Source of the DNA: Nocardioidaceae bacterium
Lineage (GTDB): Bacteria > Actinomycetota > Actinomycetes > Propionibacteriales > Nocardioidaceae
Direction of reading: 5' to 3'
Assembly: GCA_020438665.1 (NCBI GenBank)
Contig: JAGQUE010000092.1
Coordinates: 1-12,004, forward strand
DNA length: 12,004 bases
Shown here one piece after another: positions 6,180-12,004 of this stretch (positions are counted from its first letter, which is position 1; every line of letters starts with the position of its first letter). The translations under genes and the position numbers were made by a program. Under the pieces are notes generated by a model. That model was not told the origin of the DNA. It saw nothing but the letters and a program-made list of their open reading frames with translations, and searched no databases.

Positions 6180-6623
6180 TCACTGCTCCTCGGGGAGGGC
6201 GGGGTCGTCCGGTGCCGTGCCGTCGGTCCGTGCGCCTGGCTCGCCGGCCACCGCCAGGGTGGCGTACGCCGTCGCGCGCTCGCGCTCGATCTTGCGCCCG
6301 AGGAAGTAGGCCGTCGCCCAGAGCCCGGCGAACAGCGCACCGAGAAGGAACATCGTCGGGACCAGGAAGCCGAGGGCGACGGCGCCGACCTGGAGCGCGA
6401 AACCGACGAGATAGGCGGCCTCGGAGCGCAGCAACCCCGCCAGCATCAGGCAGGCCACCGCGAGGCCGAGCCCGGCGAGGAGGGCCATGCCGGCATGCAC
6501 GTCGGAGAGCGTGATCATCACGGGCGTGCTCAGTGCGACGGTGATCGCCTCGAGGCTGAGCACGGCGGCACACATGCCGCGACGCGGGGAGCGCTGCCCG
6601 GCGGCGGGGGCGGTGGTGCTCAC
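6180..6623 (-). CDS. DUF4233 membrane protein
   Basis: Small integral membrane protein of 147 residues. Four hydrophobic segments are apparent: about residues 18-38, 44-65, 69-87 and 88-108. A charged stretch GRKIERER follows, then a disordered Pro/Asp/Glu-rich tail. Members of DUF4233 are found next to folC in many actinobacteria, and the position here, between folC and ndk, matches. Function unknown. It starts with GTG at 6623, inside the folC stop (GTGA, four-base overlap), with AGGAGG at 6629-6634 five bases away, so it is translated together with folC. It is followed 24 bases later by ndk. Confidence 0.9.
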   Translation of the reverse strand: MSTTAPAAGQRSPRRGMCAAVLSLEAITVALSTPVMITLSDVHAGMALLAGLGLAVACLMLAGLLRSEAAYLVGFALQVGAVALGFLVPTMFLLGALFAGLWATAYFLGRKIERERATAYATLAVAGEPGARTDGTAPDDPALPEEQ

Positions 6624-7975
6624 GAGCGCCTCCTCAACATGGCGCGGGCCTCGCCCACGGTGACCACGGACCCGGTCACGAGGACGGCGCCAGAACCGAG
6701 CGAGGCGCCATAGGCCTCACCCCGCTCGGCGAGCGCCGTCGCCTCGTCGAGGGCGTCGGCGAGCCGCGACCGGACGCTCACCCGGTCCTCGCCGAAGACG
6801 GCTCGGGCCGCCTCCGCGAGGCGTTCGGCGGGCATAGACCTGGAGGAGGTGTTCTGGGTGCAGACCACGTGGGCGAGGTGGGGCTCGAAGGCGGCGAGCA
6901 CGCCCTCGTAGTCCTTGTCGGCCATCACGCCCATCACCCCGACGAGGGGCTCGAAGCTGAAGGAGTCCTCGAGAGCGGCCGCAGCCGCCTCGGCTCCGTG
7001 TGGGTTGTGAGCGGCATCGAGGATGACCGTCGGGCTGCGACGCACGACCTCGAGCCGGCCGGGCGAGCTGACCTCGGCGAAGGCGGCGCGCACGACCTCG
7101 TCGTCGAGCGGGTCGGTGCCGACGAACGCCTCGACCGCCGCCAGGGCGACCGCGGCGTTCTGGGCCTGATGGGCACCATAGAGCGGCAGGAACACGTCGT
7201 CATAGGTCGCCCGCAGCCCTTTGATCGTCGCCACCTGACCACCCACGGCAGCGACACGATGGAGCACACCGAACTCGACGCCCTCGCGGACCACCTCGGC
7301 GCCGACCTCCGCGGCGCGCCGCAGCAGCACCTCGGCAACGGCCGGTGACTGCTCCGCGAGCACAGCGGTGGCACCCGGCTTGATGATCCCGGACTTCTCG
7401 GCGGCGATCTCGGCGGGGTCCGCACCGAGATACTTCTCGTGGTCGACCGCGACCGGCAGGACGACGGCGACCTTGCCGTCGGCGACGTTGGTCGCGTCCC
7501 AGGCGCCACCCATGCCGACCTCGACCACCGCGACGTCGACCGGGGCGTCGGCGAAGGCGGCATAGGCCATGCCGACCACGGTCTCAAAGAACGACAGCGG
7601 GAACTCCTGGGCCGCGTCGACCAGGTGGGTGTAGGGCGCCACGTCGTTGAACGCCCGCACGAACTCCTCGTCGGTCAGCGGCGACCCGTCGACACAGATC
7701 CGCTCGCTCATCCGCTCCAGGTGGGGCGAGGTGAACCGGCCGGTGCGCAGCTCCAGGGCGCGCAGCAGCGTGTCGATCATCCGAGACGTGGAGGTCTTGC
7801 CGTTGGTGCCGGTCAGGTGGATGACCGGGTAGGCCTGCTGCGGGTCACCGAGCAGCCCGGTGAACGCGCGGATCCGGTCGAGGGTCGGCTCGAGCTTGGA
7901 CTCCGGCCAGCGGGACAGCAGGGCGTCCTCGGCTTCGGCGAACGTCTCGGCGGGACGCGGGGCGGCTTCGGTCAT
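6620..7975 (-). CDS. folC: Bifunctional folylpolyglutamate synthase/dihydrofolate synthase
   Basis: ATP-dependent Mur-ligase-family enzyme that adds glutamate to dihydropteroate and then to folates. The 451-residue protein shows the P-loop LTGTNGKTSTSRMI with Gly59-Lys60-Thr61, the folate loop TSPHLERMSERI (82-93), VVEVGMGGAWDATN (150-163), and VDHEKYLG with His179 for magnesium. AAEKSGIIK contains Lys194, the residue carbamylated in relatives, and LDAAHNPHG marks the C-terminal domain around His323. Start chosen at ATG 7975 (MTEAAP): neither it nor the in-frame GTG at 7999 has a ribosome binding site, but TAGACT ten bases upstream of the ATG looks like a -10, which would give a leaderless or near-leaderless message and would place the GTG outside the transcript. 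valS, the frequent upstream partner of folC, is absent here. Confidence 0.96.
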   Translation of the reverse strand: MTEAAPRPAETFAEAEDALLSRWPESKLEPTLDRIRAFTGLLGDPQQAYPVIHLTGTNGKTSTSRMIDTLLRALELRTGRFTSPHLERMSERICVDGSPLTDEEFVRAFNDVAPYTHLVDAAQEFPLSFFETVVGMAYAAFADAPVDVAVVEVGMGGAWDATNVADGKVAVVLPVAVDHEKYLGADPAEIAAEKSGIIKPGATAVLAEQSPAVAEVLLRRAAEVGAEVVREGVEFGVLHRVAAVGGQVATIKGLRATYDDVFLPLYGAHQAQNAAVALAAVEAFVGTDPLDDEVVRAAFAEVSSPGRLEVVRRSPTVILDAAHNPHGAEAAAAALEDSFSFEPLVGVMGVMADKDYEGVLAAFEPHLAHVVCTQNTSSRSMPAERLAEAARAVFGEDRVSVRSRLADALDEATALAERGEAYGASLGSGAVLVTGSVVTVGEARAMLRRRS

Positions 7976-7984
7976 GGCCCGGCC

Positions 7985-7990
7985 GAGTCT
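7985..7990 (-). promoter_or_regulatory. Putative -10 element of folC
   Basis: TAGACT on the minus strand matches the actinobacterial TANNNT -10 pattern. It ends ten bases before the folC ATG, so transcription would begin at or only a few bases before the start codon. No clear -35 hexamer is seen 16-18 bases further upstream in the very GC-rich sequence. The lack of a ribosome binding site for folC is consistent with leaderless initiation. Confidence 0.4.
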
Positions 7991-8057
7991 AGTGGGCACC
8001 GCGACACGGCGCCGCGGCGCGTCGACGGGGGCCCTTCTCCCCCCGGTACGACGGGAG

Positions 8058-8063
8058 TAGCGT
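8058..8063 (+). promoter_or_regulatory. Putative -10 element of the exported hydrolase gene
   Basis: TAGCGT fits the TANNNT -10 pattern in the 198-base gap between folC and the hydrolase. A weak -35-like TTCTCC lies 17 bases upstream (8035-8040). The predicted start site near 8070 would leave an untranslated leader of about 100 bases in which I see no riboswitch or strong hairpin. Weakly supported. Confidence 0.25.
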
Positions 8064-8173
8064 CACGCGCGACGTCTCGGCGTCGATCCAGTGCCGAGGC
8101 CCGGGAGTGCGACGGGTCACCGCGAGGGCGGTGCGACGCGCCCGCTGGGCCACACGACCAAGGGGGAACGTCC

Positions 8174-9859
8174 ATGCTGCCTGCGACCCGCCGGAGGCTG
8201 GGTGCCGTCACGGCATCCGCCGCCCTGGCCCTCGGGATGACGGCGATCCTGCCGGTCAGCCCGAGCGAGGCCACCGCGTCACCACAGACGGGGTCACCAC
8301 GGACGGGGCCACCTCTCACGGCCCCCGTCGTGACCGCCCAGGTCGACGCACAGATCCCGGTGCTCGACTGGAGCAGGTGCGAGTCCGGCGCCAGGGCGCT
8401 GTGCGCAACGGCCGAGGTGCCGCTCGACTATGACGACCCCACCGGGCCGACGATCCTGCTCGACCTGCTCAAGGTCCCGGCGCTCGACTCGGACCACAAG
8501 CTGGGGACCCTGTTCGTCAACCCGGGTGGTCCGGGCGGCAGTGCCACCGGGTTCGCCCCCTATGCCGCCGACCTGCTCGGCGACACGGTCGCGCTCGACT
8601 ACGACGTCATCGGGATCGACCCCCGCGGTGTCGGCGAGCACTCCCAGATGGTCTGTACGGCGGCGGACGACCCGCCGAACCAGTCGGTGGGCTTCCCGAT
8701 CACCGAGCAGCAGTCCAAGCAGGTGTGGCGCGCCGGGCGCTGGATCCGCAACGCCTGTGTCTCGGCGCCCGAGCAGATCGTCCAGCACATGTCGACCGCC
8801 GACACCGCGCGCGACATGGACCTGATCCGCCAGGCCGTGGGCGAGGACGAGCTCGACTACTACGGCATCTCCTACGGCACCTTCCTCGGCGCGACCTACG
8901 CCGCGATGTTCCCCGACCGGGTCGGCCGCTTCGTCGTGGACGGCGTGCTCGACCCCGTCAACTGGTCGACCGGGGACGCCGGCAACGCCGACCTTCCCTT
9001 CACCACACGCATCGCCAGCGCGCGCGGCGCCTATGAGTCCCTGACCTCGGGGCTGACCGAGTGCGACCGGGTCGGGAAGCGCTCCTGCGCCTTCGCCGGC
9101 GGCGCTGAGTCGAAGTGGCGGTGGCTCGTCCGCAAGGCCAAGGCCGGCAAGCTGCGGGCCTACGGCGGCAACGTGTCCTACTCCGACCTGGTCGGCGGCA
9201 CCCTGGGCATGCTCTACGACAACATCAGCTATGACTGGCTGGGCTCTGCGCTGGCCGACCTCTACCGACGCGCCCACAAGCACACCGCCAAGGCCGGCGG
9301 CGTCTCCGCCGCCGAGTGGCACCGCATCGCCACCCGGGTGACCCGCGCGCCCTATGCGCTGGCCGGCGCTGGGTTCGAGATCAACGACGCCTTCCACGGC
9401 GTCTCATGCGCAGACACCAGCAATCCCACCACCCGTCAGGACTGGTGGGACGCCGGCCGTCACCAGGACCGCGACTACCCGTGGTTCGGCTCCTTGTGGA
9501 CCTGGGAGTCGGCCGCGTGTGCCAAGTGGCCTGCTGCGGCCCAGGAGGACAGCTTCCGGGGCCCGTACGACGTCACGACGGCCAACCCGATCCTGGTGGT
9601 CGGCAACAGCCACGACCCGGCCACCCCGGTGCAGGGTGCTCGCCGCTTCACCACGCTGTTCGAAGGGTCGCGCTTCCTGCTTATGGACGGCTGGGGCCAT
9701 GGTGCGATCGGCAACACGTGCGTGACGGCGGCGTTCGACGACTACTACGCCAGCGGAACGCTGCCGCGTGAGGGCACCGTGTGCGAGAAGGACTACCCGC
9801 TGTACGGCGGCTACTTCAAGGCACGCGGACTGCCCTCCTGGCGCCCACAGGCCGGCTGA
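8174..9859 (+). CDS. Exported alpha/beta-hydrolase, tripeptidyl-aminopeptidase-like
   Basis: Secreted serine hydrolase of 561 residues, of the proline-iminopeptidase/tripeptidyl-aminopeptidase group with a C-terminal TAP-like domain; such enzymes trim peptides outside the cell. A signal peptide spans about residues 1-35. Its TRRRLGA near the start could be a Tat motif, followed by an Ala/Leu core and cleavage near SEATA. After a Pro/Thr-rich linker come CATAEVPLDYDDP, the oxyanion segment NPGGPGGSA (116-124) and the nucleophile elbow YYGISYGTFLG with Ser233. The other triad members are Asp481 in GNSHDPATPVQGA and His509 in GWGHGAIGN. Several Cys residues (for example 70, 77, 161, 195, 297, 305) fit disulfides in an exported protein. 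Start: ATG 8174 with AGGGGGA at 8161-8167; the frame is open far upstream but that part overlaps folC. Single-gene unit; substrate not determinable. Confidence 0.93.
   Translation: MLPATRRRLGAVTASAALALGMTAILPVSPSEATASPQTGSPRTGPPLTAPVVTAQVDAQIPVLDWSRCESGARALCATAEVPLDYDDPTGPTILLDLLKVPALDSDHKLGTLFVNPGGPGGSATGFAPYAADLLGDTVALDYDVIGIDPRGVGEHSQMVCTAADDPPNQSVGFPITEQQSKQVWRAGRWIRNACVSAPEQIVQHMSTADTARDMDLIRQAVGEDELDYYGISYGTFLGATYAAMFPDRVGRFVVDGVLDPVNWSTGDAGNADLPFTTRIASARGAYESLTSGLTECDRVGKRSCAFAGGAESKWRWLVRKAKAGKLRAYGGNVSYSDLVGGTLGMLYDNISYDWLGSALADLYRRAHKHTAKAGGVSAAEWHRIATRVTRAPYALAGAGFEINDAFHGVSCADTSNPTTRQDWWDAGRHQDRDYPWFGSLWTWESAACAKWPAAAQEDSFRGPYDVTTANPILVVGNSHDPATPVQGARRFTTLFEGSRFLLMDGWGHGAIGNTCVTAAFDDYYASGTLPREGTVCEKDYPLYGGYFKARGLPSWRPQAG
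8277..8321 (+). repeat. Three imperfect 15-base tandem units in the hydrolase linker
   Basis: Units 8277-8291, 8292-8306 and 8307-8321 share the pattern GTCACCAC.GACGG, the first two differing at two positions and the third more diverged. They encode a five-residue repeat (SPQTG, SPRTG, PPLTA) directly after the predicted signal peptide, making a flexible Pro/Thr linker. Repeat number may vary between strains. Confidence 0.65.
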
Positions 9860-9894
9860 TCGGAACCAGGTCGGTCCCGGTGCCCGTCGGGGTC

Positions 9895-9911
9895 CCGGGG
9901 CCGGCCTCCGG
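9895..9911 (+). terminator. Possible terminator hairpin between convergent hydrolase and CMD genes
   Basis: In the 64-base convergent gap, CCGGGG (9895-9900) can pair with CCTCCGG (9905-9911) around a four-base loop, with one T bulged. Six base pairs, all G-C, without a T-run. The gap is so GC-rich that other foldings compete, so this is only a candidate. Confidence 0.3.
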
Positions 9912-9923
9912 CGCGCTGGCTGC

Positions 9924-10274
9924 TCAGCCCTCGGGGTTGGCGAAGGCCTGGAAGGCGGCCATCGCCCGGGGGCCATAGACCGTGGCCGGGCCACCGCTCA
10001 TCAAGAAGGTGACACCGATCGCCTCGGCGACCTCCTGCTCGGTGGCCCCCTGGCGGTGAGCACCGCGGGCGTGGGAGGCGATGCAGCCGTCGCACTGGCT
10101 GCTGACGGCGACGGCGAGAGCGATCAGCTCCTTGGTCTTGCCGTCCAGCGCCCCGGGCGCGAGGGCCGCGCTGTGCAGCTTGCTGAATGCCTCATAGGCC
10201 TCCGGGATCCGCTGGCGCAGCTCGCGCGCGGGGAGCCGGAGTTCGGCGAGGACGTCGGGGCCGTGGTTGCTCAT
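9924..10274 (-). CDS. Carboxymuconolactone decarboxylase/AhpD-like CxxC protein
   Basis: Small 116-residue member of the CMD/AhpD fold. The active-site motif SSQCDGCIASHARGA gives Cys61, Cys64 and His68, the CxxC-x3-H arrangement of AhpD-like thiol reductants, preceded by KTKELIALAVAV. True lactone decarboxylases lack this Cys pair, so a redox role (peroxide, alkylhydroperoxide or persulfide reduction) is more likely than aromatic catabolism. Start: ATG 10274 with GAGGAG (10280-10285) five bases upstream; the frame is open much further upstream but without start support, and crosses the divergent gene. It converges with the hydrolase and diverges from the M48 gene. An ATACC/GGTAT inverted repeat just upstream resembles operators of CsoR/CstR repressors, which sense copper or sulfane sulfur; this points to stress-inducible expression. 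The specific substrate is unknown. Confidence 0.93.
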   Translation of the reverse strand: MSNHGPDVLAELRLPARELRQRIPEAYEAFSKLHSAALAPGALDGKTKELIALAVAVSSQCDGCIASHARGAHRQGATEQEVAEAIGVTFLMSGGPATVYGPRAMAAFQAFANPEG

Positions 10275-10302
10275 CGGAGCTCCTCGAGGTCGGACATGAT
10301 GG

Positions 10303-10322
10303 GGATACCCCCTACGGTATCC
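10303..10322. promoter_or_regulatory. Inverted repeat resembling a CsoR/CstR-family operator
   Basis: GGATACC-CCCTAC-GGTATCC is a perfect 7+6+7 inverted repeat 29-48 bases upstream of the CMD start. Its ATACC/GGTAT arms around a C/G run are the hallmark of sites bound by CsoR-like repressors (copper, nickel or persulfide sensors). On the minus strand a weak promoter TTGGGC-N16-TATCCC would overlap it. No CsoR-type gene lies in this window, so the regulator would act in trans. The RNA could alternatively fold into a seven-base-pair leader hairpin. Confidence 0.55.
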
Positions 10323-10381
10323 AGCCCAACGGTTCTGCCGAAAGCGACCCAGGACCAGACATTTGTTCCTAGCATCGTTCC

Positions 10382-10399
10382 ACGGGTCGAGGGACCCGT
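10382..10399 (+). promoter_or_regulatory. Inverted repeat in the leader of the M48 peptidase gene
   Basis: ACGGGTC-GAGG-GACCCGT is a perfect 7+4+7 inverted repeat ending two bases before a possible GTG start (10401) and 20 bases before the preferred ATG (10419). The loop and right arm include GAGGGA, a usable ribosome binding site for the GTG, so folding would hide it. A TAGCAT at 10370-10375 just upstream is a possible -10. It may be an operator or an RNA hairpin affecting translation; there is no rightward gene upstream for it to terminate. Confidence 0.35.
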
Positions 10400-10418
10400 C
10401 GTGACCTGTGGGGGCGTG

Positions 10419-12004
10419 ATGAAGCACACCTCGCGCGCACTGGCCGCGGTGTTGCTGCTCGGGAGCTTCTCCGTGGCAGCGCTCGCCGTGGCGACAGTCG
10501 TCGCCCGTGGGGTCGTCGCTGCCCTCGCCCTGGTCGTCCCGGGTCTGCACGGCTGGGTGGGCCTGGCCGTCGCCGTCATCGGTGTGGCCGCCATCATCGC
10601 CACCCTCGTCCGCCACGGCCGCCGCACCCGGGGCGAGGTGATCGCTGCTCTGGGCATCGAGCTGCCGCGCCCCGAGCAGACCCGCCTCTGGCAGGAGGTC
10701 GAGGGTCTCTCGGGGGCCATGAAGGCCCGGCGACCAGACTCCATCAGGCTCGTCTCCGACCTGGTCGTGGAGATGCACGACCACTCGTCGTGGTTCGGGC
10801 TGTGGCCGGGCCACCGCGAGCTGCGCATCGGGGCGCCCTTCACCCTCGGCTTCTCAGCGGCCCAGCTGCGCGCCCTGATCGCCCACGAGATCGGCCACTA
10901 CAACCGTCGCGACGCCGCCCTGCCGGAGATCGTGCTGCGCGGCCGCGAGGCCGTCCACCGGGTCGCCGCCGACCGGCGTACCAACGCCTTGGTCCGGCCG
11001 CTGATGGCCGGCTTCGCCCGGCTGTACGACGCGCTGACGCGCTCGGTCGTGGTCGACCAGGAGATCCTGGCCGACGAGCTCGCCGCCGAGCTGGCCGGAC
11101 GCGAGCCGCTGATCGCCGCCCTGGGTCGGCTGGGCTCGCTCCAGGCCGCCTGGACCGGGTTCCTGCGGATCTATGTCTCCCCCGGGCACGAGGCCGGCGC
11201 CCGGCCGGCGCACCTCTATGACGGCTTCGAGCACTTCCTTGCCGATCCCGCGCGCCAGAGCCAGATGGCCGAGATCCGCCAGCCGCTGATCCCGGCACCG
11301 CGCGAGCACCTGCTGCCCGAGGACCGGCTGGAGCGGCTGCGCACCCTCACGACGGTCGGCCCGGTCGACCAGGGCCTCCCGGCCAGCATCCTCATCGACG
11401 ACCTGGTCGGCGTCTTCGCCCGGCTCGAGGGCACCATCTATGACAGCAGCGGGCTGACGCCGCAGAGCTGGGAGCAGCTGGCCCACCAGAGCCACCAGCA
11501 CACCGTCGAGCGTGGCGCGGCCCAGCTTGCCAGCGCGGTGGCCCGCCTGAGCCCCGCCCCCGCATCGCTTCGCTCGCTGCTGGCGATCTGCCAGGAGGGC
11601 AAGGCCGCGATGCTCGTCGAGCCAATCGCACCCGAGAGCGCCCGGGCCCAGGACCGCCTCCACCTCGCGGGTCACCTCGTCGGCGACGTGATCGCCTCGC
11701 GGCTCATCGCGGTCGGAGCGCGCTTCCACCACAGCTGGGACCGCCAGCCGCCGCTGGTGCTGCCCTCGGGCGAGGTGCTGGACCCGTGGACCGCCGCCAC
11801 CTCGGTCGCGAGAGCCCACCGGGGCGCCCCCGAGCTGGGCGCGTGGCTCACCGCCCATGGCGTCGACATCGACACCCCGCTCCTGATGAGCGGCGAGGTG
11901 ACCGCTGCTCCCGCCGCCGTCGACGAGGTCACCGTGACCCAGGTCCGGCAGGTGGTCACCGCCGCCGAGGTGCCGCTCGTGGAGGAGCCACCCACCGCGC
12001 CCAG
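10419..12004 (+). CDS. Membrane-anchored M48-type zinc metallopeptidase (runs off the right edge)
   Basis: 528 residues are visible, without a stop. The N terminus carries two hydrophobic segments (about 7-41 and 46-64) and then a soluble part. The zinc site is ALIAHEIGHYNRRD (His156, Glu157, His160) with the third ligand Glu215 in VDQEILADELAAEL, matching the HExxH and ExxxD pattern of M48 (HtpX/Oma1/BlaR1-like) peptidases. The few hundred residues after it show no further membrane helices and no domain I recognise, so it is longer than HtpX and probably has a distinct C-terminal regulatory region. Start: ATG 10419 after GGGGG (10410-10414); an in-frame GTG at 10401 with GAGGGA six bases upstream would add six residues and is a fair alternative. 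Expected role: proteolysis at the membrane; substrate unknown. It diverges from the CMD gene across 144 bases. Confidence 0.87.
   Translation, partial: MKHTSRALAAVLLLGSFSVAALAVATVVARGVVAALALVVPGLHGWVGLAVAVIGVAAIIATLVRHGRRTRGEVIAALGIELPRPEQTRLWQEVEGLSGAMKARRPDSIRLVSDLVVEMHDHSSWFGLWPGHRELRIGAPFTLGFSAAQLRALIAHEIGHYNRRDAALPEIVLRGREAVHRVAADRRTNALVRPLMAGFARLYDALTRSVVVDQEILADELAAELAGREPLIAALGRLGSLQAAWTGFLRIYVSPGHEAGARPAHLYDGFEHFLADPARQSQMAEIRQPLIPAPREHLLPEDRLERLRTLTTVGPVDQGLPASILIDDLVGVFARLEGTIYDSSGLTPQSWEQLAHQSHQHTVERGAAQLASAVARLSPAPASLRSLLAICQEGKAAMLVEPIAPESARAQDRLHLAGHLVGDVIASRLIAVGARFHHSWDRQPPLVLPSGEVLDPWTAATSVARAHRGAPELGAWLTAHGVDIDTPLLMSGEVTAAPAAVDEVTVTQVRQVVTAAEVPLVEEPPTAP

Noticed and set aside
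8009..8020. Perfect 12-base palindrome GCGCCGCGGCGC between folC and the hydrolase
   Set aside because: Pure G/C palindromes of this kind arise readily at this base composition; it is not placed tightly against a convincing promoter.
8294..9397. 367-codon leftward open frame inside the hydrolase gene
   Set aside because: Overlaps the catalytic core of a well-supported gene on the other strand and shows only GC-driven composition.
10854..11858. 334-codon leftward open frame inside the M48 gene
   Set aside because: Antisense to the zinc-site-bearing gene; no motif and no start signals.

Overview
This is a 12 kb stretch of a high-GC actinobacterial chromosome. Third codon positions are dominated by G and C, and GTG starts, ATGA/GTGA/TGATG overlaps and a folC-DUF4233-ndk cluster are all present. 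The cluster and the DUF664-type DinB proteins suit the Actinobacteria, probably a Micrococcales/Intrasporangiaceae-like organism; the genus cannot be fixed from this window. I see no rRNA, tRNA, CRISPR array, insertion sequence, integrase or phage gene, so the region looks like ordinary chromosome rather than a mobile island.

Left part (1-3059), read leftwards. An unannotated-looking 51-codon small ORF with a strong ribosome binding site leads into an acyl-CoA dehydrogenase with a C-terminal extension. After 17 bases comes the N-terminal 319 residues of a beta-ketoacyl synthase whose closest look is the KS of PfaA-type (polyunsaturated fatty acid / secondary lipid) synthases. The rest of that protein lies outside the window. 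This is the most likely specialised-metabolism locus here.

Middle-left (3060-5711). A WYL-domain (YafY-type) transcriptional regulator reads leftwards and diverges from a rightward, translationally overlapping operon of DinB-like protein, DUF664/DinB protein and VOC (glyoxalase-like) protein. A perfect GGACAG-AAA-CTGTCC palindrome in the 60-base gap is the obvious operator candidate. A long bipartite hairpin that spans both stop codons separates this operon from the convergent ndk.

Middle (5745-7975), read leftwards. folC (folylpolyglutamate/dihydrofolate synthase), a four-helix DUF4233 membrane protein and ndk (nucleoside diphosphate kinase) form a compact housekeeping operon with a GTGA overlap. 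folC appears to start its own, possibly leaderless, transcript.

Right part (8174-12004). An exported alpha/beta-hydrolase of the SCO7095/tripeptidyl-aminopeptidase type reads rightwards and converges on a small carboxymuconolactone decarboxylase/AhpD-like CxxC protein. Upstream of that gene is an ATACC...GGTAT inverted repeat resembling CsoR/CstR-family operators, suggesting control by copper or sulfane sulfur. Diverging from it is a membrane-anchored M48-type zinc metallopeptidase that runs off the right edge.
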